From Staphylotrichum longicolle (taxonomy: Eukaryota > Ascomycota > Sordariomycetes > Sordariales > Chaetomiaceae): a stretch of 64,000 nt of DNA. How positions within the stretch are numbered: the first letter of the stretch is position 1; each line of letters opens with the position of its first letter. Made by a program: the position numbers and the translations under genes. Below the pieces are notes generated by a model. It ran no database searches, was not told where the DNA came from, and saw only the letters and a list, made by a program, of their open reading frames with translations. Of this stretch, positions 54,806-64,000 are shown one piece after another. The DNA lies in NCBI GenBank assembly GCA_019096155.1, contig JAHCVI010000002.1, forward strand, positions 1,674,001-1,738,000. The letters run 5' to 3'.

Positions 54806-55224
54806 TCATGCAAACTCCATGCCCCTCTTCCACCACTCCGAGATGCCCCTTGCCTCCATGGCGGCCGCAAACTCCTGGACCGACTCGACCTCGAAGAGCC
54901 CCGTCCGCTGCTCTGGCTTGACCACTTTTGCCTCGATGGGCGCAGGCTTGGATGCCAGCTGGAAGTCTTTGTAACGCAGTCTCTGGACGCATGTTAACAC
55001 GTGGTGCTACAGAATGTATTTGGTAAACTTTTGTGACTGACCTGGACGGTTCCGACCCACTCCCTGACTGCTTCCTCGCTCCCCTTGCAGTACATGATGC
55101 CGGGGCACCCTCCACTGCGGAGAAGGGCGTAGCAATCAAACTTGCTCGCTGCCTTGCGGAGATGTGCAACCTTCTTTCGGGAGGTGATGTGGTGGGTCCG
55201 GATCAGGGCATGGAAGAGGGTCAT
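54806..55224 (-). CDS. Prp3-C/DUF1115 domain protein (RWDD2-like without RWD)
   Basis: Two exons (55042-55224, 54806-54982; 59 bp intron GTCAGT...CAG) give 119 aa. The sequence FHALIRTHHITSRKKVAHL, CPGIMYCKGSEEAVREWVGTVQ and RLRYKDFQLASK matches the small domain found at the C-terminus of Prp3 and of RWDD2 proteins (PF06544). The end is VQEFAAAMEARGISEWWKRG. In RWDD2 an N-terminal RWD domain precedes it; here the upstream sequence is pyrimidine-tract DNA with no RWD, so the protein is the single domain or lacks an undetected 5' exon. Function unknown. Confidence 0.75.
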
Positions 55225-56010
55225 TGTCACGGACGCATTGTTGCCCAGTCTGAGGTTGACTCCCAGACCAAAACTGTCAGGATTGCTTGTTGCCCTTTGA
55301 TGTTTCCCTTACTGCCTTTCCCCTTGGTTTGTCTTTCTCCCTGTTTGACACCCTTTCCCCTTTTTATTTCCTTTTCTTGTCCTTTTTTTTGTTTCTCTCC
55401 CGTTAACTGCTGCCTGCTTTGTTGGGGTTTCCTCCGTCAAGAGGCAGTGTCTGGTGCAGGCTGCAAATCATTGGGAAGAACGGAACAAGACAACCAGACA
55501 GTGTGGACACCTTCAGCTCATACGGATCGCGTCACGAGGACAAGTTAGAATATCCAGCATCAGCGAGTGCTTTTCTGAGAGCTCAGAAAAGCATCTAGGA
55601 ACAAAACCGGGAATTAAGTGCCGTCAGTTTTAAGAAGCGAGATCCCGTTTCCAACTTCATCAAAGACATCAAGAGGAACCCCCATACTGGAGCAAAGCAT
55701 CCACAGTATAGTGGTCGATATACACGGTGTATCCCGTCTCACGTGCTCACGTGTTGCTTTATGGACCACGCCAAGACCATTCGTCTCATCCAACGCGACG
55801 TGGTCATGCCTGCCTTGGGTGAATCCATTCCATGCACAGCCTGCAAAATGAAGGCATTGGTGGGGTTTTAGGCGCCCTCTGCCTCTCCTTTGACAATGCT
55901 GGCGTCTGTTGCCTACGACCGCCTCTCGTGCATTTAAGTACACTCGTCGACGCTCTAGATGCACGGTTTGGTACCAGAAACACTCGAGTCACGCATGTGG
56001 GCAATAAACA
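55225..56010. other. Divergent intergenic region with pyrimidine tract
   Basis: Between the DUF1115 gene and the DNA ligase. A C/T-rich tract on the plus strand runs from about 55290 to 55430, possibly a promoter element or leader. Nothing else was identified. Confidence 0.45.
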
Positions 56011-59000
56011 ATGCCCTTTCTCTTTTCCTATGTCTGCGACCTGCTGCAACGCCTTGACGACAACCGACTCGCTCGCTCAGGCCTGAGAAGCAACGCCGCA
56101 ATTATCCAGGAATGGTTCAGAGCACATCAGGGACTGCTCCACCGCGACGACCATAACAGCGCACCACTCCTGTCTGCCCTGCTCCCAGAGAAGCGAACAG
56201 ACAGGGTCTACTTCATTCGAGAAAAGAAGCTCCAGATTATCATTGGCCGTGCGCTCGGTCTGGGCCGATCTCGCATCGCGGAGCTGGGAAGATGGAGCAA
56301 CCCTGAGGCACGCGTCGACTTGGCGGACTGTGTTGAGAGTATTCTTAAGCAGACGGTAACATGCCATCCCTGCATCTTCGCTTCAACTCTTCGAAGACTA
56401 AGACCTGAAAGCCAAATCCTGTGTATCCCGCCGATCGGGCTGTCACAGTGGAAGAGATTGATCGTCTCCTCCACAGCATTGCCGCCGCTTGCCGCTTTAG
56501 CTCGCCTGCGGTGCGCAGCTCAGCATCGGAGAACCGCCCAGCCGACCAGGAGCTCATTCTGGGCGATCTCTACCGCAGATCGTCGGCCAGAGACGCCAAA
56601 TGGCTGACTCGCCTGATCTTGAAGAACTACGAGCCTGTCATTCTCGACCAGCGAGTCGTCTGTGCGGCTTACAACCCTTTGCTCCCAGCAGTTCTGAAAG
56701 TTCAGGATGACTTGGCTGTTGCCGGTCGCATCCTGGATGCATTGCGGGGCGACCGGACAGTCACTGGAAGGACTGAGCTGGCAGAGTATCTGAAGCCCAC
56801 GCTGGGGGTCAAGATCGGCCGCCAGACGTGGTTCAAGGGCCGCAGCATCAAGCACTGCCTGTCAATGGCCCAAGGCCGGATAAGCTGCGAGGAGAAAATG
56901 GACGGCGAGTATTGCCAGATTCACATTGACCTCAGCAAAGGCTACGACTGCATCCAAATCTTCTCAAAAAGCGGCAAGGACAGCACGAGGGACCGCATGG
57001 CCTTGCACGAGTATGCGTGCCCCGTCTCCCTGTGATTTCGCGTGTCTACTATGACCATGCACTAACAGGTGGTAGCTCAATCCGAAAATCATTGCAGCTT
57101 GGGAAACCCTTCTGCCCCCTGAGAAGCGGCTGTATCCTGGAAGGGGAACTTGTGGTCTACAGCGACAAGGATTCCAAGATCCTAGATTTTCACAAGATCA
57201 GGAAGCATGTCTCGAGGTCTGGCTCCTTTTTAGGGACAGATAAGGATTCTCAGCCTCACCATTGGGAACATCTCATGATTGTCTACTATGACATACTTAT
57301 GGTGGATAACGAGTCCTTGTTGGCCGTCAAGCACTCCGAGAGATTCCAGCGGCTCAAGAGCCTGATCACCCCTGTTCCCGGCCGGTCAGCTCTGGTCAAG
57401 CGAGAGATCATCGACTGCAACCGACGCTCTGCCGTCTCCGACCTCCGCCGGGTCTTTGCAAAGTGCATCACAGCACGCGGAGAAGGGCTGGTTCTCAAAG
57501 CCGATGATCCGTACTTTAACTTTGGCACCCTGCAACGACCTTACAGTTGCTGTGCGATCAAGCTCAAGAAGGAGTACATCGGCCACTTCGGAGACATTGG
57601 CGACTTTGCCGTCGTCGGTGCTCGCTACGACGCCGCGAAGGCCCGAACGTACAACATACCCAGGGTCAAATGGACCCATTTCTACGTGGGCTGTCTTGAG
57701 AATAAGGACGAGGTGCAGCGCTTTGGGAAACGGCCTCAGTTTGTCGTCACAAACGTTGTCGAGCTCAACACAACGCAGCTCGAGGCATTCATGTCTTCTG
57801 TCAACCCTGAGTCTGTCCGGCCGGAGGACAACACGAAAATAACGCTCCGCATTGAGCCAGGGATCGATAACGGGAAGCGTCCGTCTGTGATTTTCCTCAC
57901 GCCCCCGGTCTTCGACCTTCGCTGTTTTTCATTTGACAAAGTGGGCAACACCGGCTTTTGGAGTCCAAGATTTCCATCGGTCGGCAAAATCCATTGCGAC
58001 AGGACTTATCACGACACCATTTCCTTCGCGGAGTTGCAAGAAATGGCTGCTAACGAGAGGGAAGCGCCTCCTCCGGAAGACAGCCAGGAGCTTCTAGGCT
58101 GGATTGCAGCCTTGGAGAAATCTGACCCGAAAACTCCGGTCGACACAACAAGCCAGTCGACTATTTCCACGATCACAGGGTCGACGCCGACCCCGTCACC
58201 TCAGTTGTTGAGGACAGGTCCGCGACAACCTTTCCCACTCCCGCTCTCACCGACAAAGTCGAAAACCGGTCCCGAGATGCAGGTGCTGAATGCGCCCGTC
58301 GACAGGCAGCTGACCCCGCCGACTTCGTCTGCCGCTCAAATGCCCGAATCTACAGCCTCAAGTCGGACTGACAGCCAAGATGAAGCCATAGTGGGCCGGA
58401 AAAGGCCTATCGAGTCGTCGACACAAAATGACATCCCTGAGCGGAGCAAAGTCCGAAGACGCTCCGGGGAACACGTCAGCCCGACGGCTCCGTTGCCTGA
58501 TCACAACGGGGTCGACCCCTCGACAACTCAGCCGGTGTCCGTCGAACCCGCTCGGATGATCTCGTTGCGCCGTCACACCGAGGCAGACCTACCCATGCCG
58601 AGGTTGTCAAGCTCGGTCTCGATGCATCAACATGACTCTCAAACAAAAAAAGCGCATGAGGCGCGACCGCCCATGCAGACATCAGTGTCTTTCCACGAGG
58701 GTCCGTCTCAATCTTTTACAGCCCAGCCCTCTGCGAAGCCGACGAGCAGTGGCTCGGCAACATCCCGGGAAGTCGAACCTCAGCCCTCCCAACCATCTCC
58801 TGAATTACCCACCGAGTCGAGCAGTGGAAAATGCCGCCATCTCCCCGGCTTCTGCAAGTTCACAACGTATTCCATCATTCTCTCACCCTGCGTTGCTGAT
58901 TTTCCCTGGGTCGCCGATGACCTGCTTTCCTCCCACGGCGTAACCGAGTTTCTCCGCCACCCCAGGGAATGGCTCGACGACCAGAACGCGACAGCGCCCG

Positions 59001-59266
59001 GCAGCACGCGCCGCAAGAGGAAGATTGCACTCGTCGACACCCGGCGCAGGGAGGCCACGGTAGCCTTTCTGCAGTCGATCGAGGCGGCCCAGCTAAAGCG
59101 GCGCAACAGCGATCGGGAGTATGTGCCCGTCTATGACTGGCGGGTGCTCGAGAAGATCCGGGAGGACGAGCAGAAGTACAGCAGGAATCGGTGGAAGCCG
59201 GGGACACGGTTTGATGTCACCAGTCCACAGGGGATTTGGAGGCGGTTCTGGGTTGGGTTGGCGTAG
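56011..59266 (+). CDS. ATP-dependent DNA ligase, fungal paralogue without visible BRCT
   Basis: Three exons (56011-56355, 56412-57010, 57076-59266; introns 56 and 65 bp) give 1044 aa. The start MPFLFSYVCDLLQRLDDNR resembles the DNA-binding domain of ligase IV-like enzymes. The adenylation lysine is Lys277 in CEEKMDGEYCQIH (motif I KxDG). Motif III is LEGELVVY, motif IV GEGLVLKADDPYF and motif V AIKLKKEYI. An OB-fold region follows to about residue 640 (PPVFDLRCFSFDK). The last 400 residues are disordered Pro/Ser sequence plus a conserved-looking end (CKFTTYSIILSPCVAD, DYWRVLEKIRED-like). No tandem BRCT repeats are visible, so it is not canonical ligase IV and not ligase I. Confidence 0.85.
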
Positions 59267-59496
59267 GAGACGGGATGGTAACCAGTTATTGGGCTTATGA
59301 GATTATGTATGTATGTATTTATGAATCGGCAAATACACGACACCGGCCAGAGAAGACCAACACCATAACCAACGACCAGTCCCCAAAGTCTCTCGCTCAA
59401 AGCCTAAATCTTGCTTCTGTCAACCCGTCAGAGTCAGAGCCCACGCATGCTTCACACATTCATCGACATGTTTCAACTAGCCATATTTCCCGCATT

Positions 59497-60038
59497 ATGT
59501 TGCTCTTCCTGTTTACATTATCAACAGCCGCAACCCCTGCTGTGGCTCAGCTTCGGGCAGGGACCCCCGTGCAGGCAGTCCTCGGATGGCACTCGACGTC
59601 GCCGCACACCCTCTCATGACCTGCAGCGAAGGGTTCGTGCCCTACTGCTGCGGCGCGCTCCTCTCGGATCCCGAGGACCCGGAAACATGCTGTGCGAGGA
59701 GGGTGAGAAAACTCAGTGGACTGGTCTCTACATAGGCACTGCGGCTGACAAGACGGGTTTGTTCTTGTCACATTATCGTAGGCCCCGGACCGGTTGCGTC
59801 GCTCGAGGAGTGCGAGACGCCGGACGTGGTGCGTCGGCGGATCGGCGGGGCTTGTGTACAGATTGATGTGAGTATCGAAGTCCTTATGGAGTCCAGAGGG
59901 CCGTTTTTTTCCCCCTTTGGTTGTATCCTTGGCTGATGTTTTCTGTGTTGCTGGTAGGACGATGGGCGAATTGTGGTTGCGTATGGTGCTGGGATGCGGT
60001 GCTGGGTCCTGGTGGACGATGGGATGCGATCCTGCTGA
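59497..60038 (+). pseudogene. Small secreted cysteine-rich protein gene, frame uncertain
   Basis: A signal peptide (MLLFLFTLSTAATPAVA) starts at 59497, but the cysteine-rich body (HPLMTCSEGFVPYCCG, then DPETCCARR) is in another frame from about 59586. Exon 2 (59782-59867; SLEECETPD, GGACVQID) and exon 3 (59958-60038; GMRCWVLVDDGMRSC) follow, with introns of about 79 and 90 bp. The exon 2-3 junction is in phase. The exon 1-2 junction needs either a weak donor at 59716 or one inserted base in the CCCC at 59783-59786. The nine-Cys pattern (C, CC, CC, C, C, C, C) is not a hydrophobin. Function unknown. Alternatively the product begins at the ATG at 59586 with no signal peptide. Confidence 0.5.
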
Positions 60039-60310
60039 GGCTTCACCCACAGCAGTCCGCTTAAATAGGAGCTATAACCCTGGGCGGGGGAGGCGGGGAT
60101 AAGGCTTCCGCTGTCAGCAACCATGCGGCGTAGCTTCTGGGATTGTACATGAATCCAGTCTCCTTGATCATCGAGTTCCAACCTTCACAATCTGAACCCC
60201 AGCCCGGTCTTTCATATCCAGGGCTGTTAGTAAACGTTCCAAGTGAGATTTCAAGTATATCAATCTCCTGTCTCAACACCGGCCAAAGAAAGACCCCCGC
60301 CATCACCGAG

Positions 60311-61167
60311 ATGAAGCTCATCGTAAGCGGCGCAACCGGCCTGGTCGCGACCGAGGTCCTGCGCCAGGCCATCCTCCGCCCCGAAATCACCACCGTCATC
60401 GCTCTCGCCCGCAAGCCCGTCACGCTCAGCGGACCCGGCGCTGACAAGGTCAAAACCGTCCTCGTCAAGAACTACGACGAGTACCCCGACGACGTCAAAA
60501 GGGAATTCACCGGCGCTGATGCTTGCATTTGGTGAGCTCCCCAGCTTCCGCCTCCTGAAACTATTACTATACTTGGTTGAGCCCGTTTTGGAGGAGGAGG
60601 AGGGTGTTGTGTTCTGTGCTAAACAGCCAAAAACACCAGGACCGTCGCCGTGACGCCCACCAAGCGCCAGTCCATGGACCCTGCCCAAGTGAAGCGCGTG
60701 TGCCACGACTTCACCATGGCCGGCCTGAACGCCATGTACGAGGCTGGGCCGGCAAGGCCGTTCCGGTTCCTTTACATGAGCGGCAACAACGCCGTGCGCG
60801 ACCCGGCGGAGAGGCCCCGGATCTTGGGGGACTACTGCGTGATGCGGGTGAGTTACTCCACTTGAGGTGTTTTTTTTGGTGGGTGAGGCGAGGTGCTGAT
60901 GCAAGTTACGTGGCTGGGCAGGGGGCGGTTGAGAATGATGTCCTGGCGTTTGCGAGGGAGCATGAAGGTGTGGAAGCATGCGTTGCAAAGCCAGGGTTGA
61001 TCTCGAGTGGCGTCGTGACTTCGGTTCTGGGGGGGTTCTTCAGGCTCACTGGCATTGTCCCGGCGAACTCGATCTCGTGTGTGTCCAAGGCGATGCTGGA
61101 TCAGGTAATCAAGGGATTTGAGAAGGAACCGCTGTTGGCTGAGGATCTGGAGAGGCTTGGGTTATGA
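60311..61167 (+). CDS. NmrA-like / NAD(P)-binding Rossmann-fold oxidoreductase
   Basis: Three exons (60311-60531, 60640-60847, 60922-61167; introns 108 and 74 bp) give 224 aa. The start MKLIVSGATGLVATEVLRQA has the G-x-x-G-x-x-A/G dinucleotide fold, followed by VIALARKPVTL for the cofactor ribose. The middle FRFLYMSGNNAVRDP and late VEACVAKPGLISS match atypical short-chain dehydrogenases of the epimerase/NmrA group. The Tyr-x-x-x-Lys catalytic pair is not evident; GDYCVMRGAVENDVL sits where it would be. These proteins often sense redox state or act on small metabolites. Substrate unknown. Confidence 0.85.
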
Positions 61168-61265
61168 AGAAGGGGTGGGACGACAAAGTGTATGAGTTCG
61201 TGCTGTTGATTCCGAGCAAGTGATTATAAAAAATGAAAGTAAAACGCTCCCAATACTGAAACATT

Positions 61266-64000
61266 CTATAACAAGTCAAACCCGTCGCTCTCGTTGCCAC
61301 TACCGCTCTGATTATCCTCCTTCTCCTGTTGCGCCTGCTTCTTCTTTTCCTCCATCCTCTTCCCCTCCTCACTAAACAACAGCACGATCTCGCTCAACTG
61401 CTTCGCCACAGCCACATCGATCGCCGTCCTCAGCTCGTCGTCTTCGGCGCGCGGATCGACACCCAGCTCCATCAGTCGCTTGAACGCGCCCTCAACATCC
61501 TCTCTCTCGCGCGTCCCTGCGCTATGGTCTGGCAGCTCCCGTCGCGCCGTGGCGTGCAGCAGCGTCTGCTTCCGCGCGTCCACGACCATCAGGTCCGCGC
61601 CCAGGCCGGTGAAAATCTCCAGTCCCTTCGCGTGCGTAATGTCGTGCGCGAGCGCGTCTGGTGCTTGTGACACTTTGCGGGCAGGGCCATGCGTAACCGG
61701 CCACCCGGCCTTGGCAAAGGAGAAGACGGGAGTCTCGCCCGCGGCGTTGCGCCCGTTGATGTCGACGCGGGCCGCGAGCTCGCGGAACAGGGCAGCGGCG
61801 GCGGCTGCGGCGGTGGCTTCGCCCCCGAGCCGCGGGGCGATGAAGTGCAGCGCCGAGTTGCCGGTGACGGGATCTGCGTCGGCCGGATCGGCACCCACCG
61901 AGAGGAGATGCTTGATCGCTGCGAGGGAGCGTTGGGTGCGGCTCCCATATGCCTCCAGCGCCAGGTGTATGGGCTTGCGGCCGTGCTTGTCGACCGTATG
62001 GATGGCTGCTGGTCCCTGACGCACGAGAGCAACGAAGGCCTTGTGGCACGTCTCATCAAACTCCTCCGTAAAAGTGCAGAACCAGTGCAGAGGTGTGCGT
62101 CCCTCGTCGTCAACGATGAGTGGATCAGCCCCTGACTCGAGGAGAGCGTGCACAACATCCGCCATGATGGTTGTCGGCCTTGACTGGTCAAGGCCATATG
62201 ATGTGAGTGCCACCGGGACGACTGGAATGCAGGCCGAGGTAAGAAGGGTCCGTCCATGGTGGCCTTTGCGGTTGCAGTTTGTCTTGCACAGTCCGGCGAG
62301 AAGACTGCCTACCAGACCACGGTCCTCGACGACGGCCTGGAAGACAAAGCTGCCGTCGGGGTACGGCGCGTAGGCGTCAGCGCCGTGAGAGAGGAGCAGG
62401 TCTACGATGGCCTGTTGCCGTGTCTTGAGGTCAAAGGTTGGATAAGAGATTGTCGTAGGCCGGGCAGCCTCGTGAAGGACATAGCGCTGCTCCGGCAGCT
62501 TGTTCGGATCCAGCCCGGCCTCCAGCAGCAACTTCACAATGGCGGGATCCATCCATTTTTCCACGGCTTGTGCCAGGAGGCCAGGGCAACCTTCCACGCT
62601 CGCCCCATTTTCCAACAAGAGCTTTGTGACGCCCGCCTGGCTCGACAGCTCCAGTGCCGACGACCCGCGCCCGACGGTCCCCTCCGTCTTGACGGTCGCG
62701 TTGACATCAGCCCCATGCCGCAGCAGCACCCGCACCGTCTCCTCGCGCCAGAAGCCGTCCGGGTACTGCGTGTCAATGGCCGCGAGTAGCGGTGTCATGC
62801 CGTCTTTGTTTCTGGCCTCGATATCCGGCCGCTTCGAGAGGAGGTACTCGAGCGCCTCGATCTGCCACAACTTGGCGCCGCTCGCGAGTACATGCAGCGC
62901 CGTCGCTCCCCGCAGCTTGTAGCAGTAGCCACGGCGGTTGTAGACGGCGTCTACGTCAACGCCGAGCTTGTCCACGAGCAACTCGATCAGGTGCAGCGAC
63001 GGCAGGTCTCTCTCACAAGCCGTCCCGAGCAGCGTGCCGCAGCTTTCTTCGTCCTGTTGCACCCATTCCTGCGCCTCCAGCTCGGCCACCTTATCGCCAA
63101 AGTACTCCAGCAGTTCCACGCGACCCTTCTCAACAAGACAGTGGAGGAAGGTGTAGTCATTAGAGCTGCCCAGTTCGAGCAGATTCCCGCCGAGTTGAGC
63201 ATACTCTTTGATGGTGTCGTAGTCGCCATCTAGCAGTACAGCGTCCAGGATCTCGGTTCCACTGACTTCATCGTCGTCGTTTTGGTCATCATTGTCTCCC
63301 TTGTGTTTCTTTCTGGCCATCAGGTCCAGAATGTCCTGTCCGCTGGTGATGAAAACGGTGTTCTCTTCCAGTGGCTCCTTTACCACGGGGCATGCTGCCC
63401 AGCGACCTCGCCACCGGGGACCACGGCCACGGCCCCAACGTGAGTTGGAGGAGTCCTTGACTGGTGGCACCCGAGCTTGCGCCTTTCGGGCCTCCTCGGC
63501 CGCCCTCTCCTTGTCCGTGGCCAAGATAAAGTCCTCGGATTGTTTGTGGCTGTCACGAGGCTCGACGCCGTGTGCGAGCAGCTGGCGGACAACAGCCCAG
63601 AGCTTCCTTTCCACTGCTAGATTCAAGGCTGTCAAAGTCCTGGGGCTTGTCTCGTCTTCCGTCTGGACTGCCGCCTCAGCATTCAGGTCGACTCCGGCGC
63701 GTTGTAGGATCCAAACAATCTCGTCCGCGCGTGGCGAGGGTGCATGCCATCCAGATGGTGCTTCATACTCGGCCAAGGCATGCAGGGGAGTTAACCCCTT
63801 CTCGTCCCTGATCCAAGGGTCGGCTCCGTTGCGCAGCAGAATCACGACGGCCTCCGGGATCCCCGACCGACATGCGTAGTGTAGCGGCGCCCTTCCCTCA
63901 CCGAGCAAGTTGACGTACTTCTCGAGCACGTTGAGCTCGCGGTACTGAGCCAGAAGGAGCGCCACGGTTCCAACCTCGCCGGCCCGGGCGGCGATGTGGA
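61266..64000 (-). CDS. Ankyrin-repeat protein, 5' end beyond window
   Basis: One open frame from the right edge to a stop at 61266, at least 911 residues. Even the last bases (HIAARAGEVGTVALLL) belong to an ankyrin repeat, so the N-terminus lies outside. Many repeats are recognisable: GRAPLHYACRSGIPEAVVILL, DGMTPLLAAIDTQY, SSALELSSQAGVTKLLLENG, GRTPLHWFC, and GNSALHFIAPRLGG. A degenerate Lys/Arg/Trp-rich insertion sits near 63440. The C-terminal 40 residues are charged (Lys/Glu/Gln-rich) and end SDGFDLL. There are no membrane segments. It is a protein-interaction scaffold of unknown partner, and an N-terminal NACHT or F-box-like domain could be upstream. Confidence 0.9.
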   Translation of the reverse strand, partial: HIAARAGEVGTVALLLAQYRELNVLEKYVNLLGEGRAPLHYACRSGIPEAVVILLRNGADPWIRDEKGLTPLHALAEYEAPSGWHAPSPRADEIVWILQRAGVDLNAEAAVQTEDETSPRTLTALNLAVERKLWAVVRQLLAHGVEPRDSHKQSEDFILATDKERAAEEARKAQARVPPVKDSSNSRWGRGRGPRWRGRWAACPVVKEPLEENTVFITSGQDILDLMARKKHKGDNDDQNDDDEVSGTEILDAVLLDGDYDTIKEYAQLGGNLLELGSSNDYTFLHCLVEKGRVELLEYFGDKVAELEAQEWVQQDEESCGTLLGTACERDLPSLHLIELLVDKLGVDVDAVYNRRGYCYKLRGATALHVLASGAKLWQIEALEYLLSKRPDIEARNKDGMTPLLAAIDTQYPDGFWREETVRVLLRHGADVNATVKTEGTVGRGSSALELSSQAGVTKLLLENGASVEGCPGLLAQAVEKWMDPAIVKLLLEAGLDPNKLPEQRYVLHEAARPTTISYPTFDLKTRQQAIVDLLLSHGADAYAPYPDGSFVFQAVVEDRGLVGSLLAGLCKTNCNRKGHHGRTLLTSACIPVVPVALTSYGLDQSRPTTIMADVVHALLESGADPLIVDDEGRTPLHWFCTFTEEFDETCHKAFVALVRQGPAAIHTVDKHGRKPIHLALEAYGSRTQRSLAAIKHLLSVGADPADADPVTGNSALHFIAPRLGGEATAAAAAAALFRELAARVDINGRNAAGETPVFSFAKAGWPVTHGPARKVSQAPDALAHDITHAKGLEIFTGLGADLMVVDARKQTLLHATARRELPDHSAGTREREDVEGAFKRLMELGVDPRAEDDELRTAIDVAVAKQLSEIVLLFSEEGKRMEEKKKQAQQEKEDNQSGSGNESDGFDLL

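Noticed and set aside
1..64000. Biosynthetic cluster, CRISPR, transposon or heterokaryon-incompatibility system
   Set aside because: The gene set is mainly unrelated housekeeping functions. No spacer arrays, transposase/reverse transcriptase domains, terminal repeats, NACHT/HET domains or AT-rich RIP tracts were seen. The truncated ankyrin gene alone does not support such a system.

Overview
The window is a stretch of filamentous ascomycete nuclear DNA, most likely a sordariomycete. The evidence is compact protein genes on both strands, short introns (mostly 50-150 bp) with GTAAGT/GTATGT/GTACGT-type donors and TAG/CAG/AAG acceptors, strong GC bias at third codon positions, and a fungal gene set: an SPX-EXS phosphate exporter, an NCS1 permease, a glutamic (G1) peptidase, a mechanosensitive MscS channel with an EF hand, and a vacuolar aminopeptidase. 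There are no operons, phage genes, CRISPR arrays or rRNA genes, and I found no tRNA I would defend.

Layout, left to right. 1-7.1 kb: 3' end of an auxilin-type J protein, a Ubc7-type E2, a mitochondrial Mmc1-like protein, SmD3, and an unknown conserved gene. 7.5-20.4 kb: a PAF-acetylhydrolase-like lipase, an M18 aminopeptidase, a large SYG1/XPR1-type exporter, a 3.2 kb divergent spacer, and an unknown gene. 22-26 kb: the CAF-1 large subunit and an M50B-like membrane metalloprotease. 26.7-33.1 kb: a VOC protein, a frame-broken secreted gene, a purine-cytosine permease, and a small cysteine-rich protein. 33.9-43.9 kb: nucleoside diphosphate kinase, glucosidase II alpha, a glutamic peptidase, and the MscS channel. 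46-54.6 kb: a huge WW-domain Q/P-rich protein, a weak hypothetical gene, and a frame-broken mitochondrial membrane protein gene. 54.8-64 kb: a Prp3-C/DUF1115 protein, an unusual ATP-dependent DNA ligase, a frame-broken small cysteine-rich gene, an NmrA-like oxidoreductase, and an ankyrin-repeat protein running off the right edge.

Most genes are housekeeping and neighbours are not functionally linked. Several share ER, secretory or membrane roles (Ubc7, auxilin, glucosidase II, M50B), but this looks like coincidence. I saw no new multigene system. The most interesting observations are a glutamic peptidase whose catalytic Gln position holds Arg, a nucleoside diphosphate kinase with an in-frame upstream extension containing a membrane-like segment, a BRCT-less DNA ligase paralogue, and at least three genes whose otherwise well-preserved coding sequence is broken by single-base shifts in C- or G-rich tracts. 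The last could be decay or consensus error, and only reads can decide.
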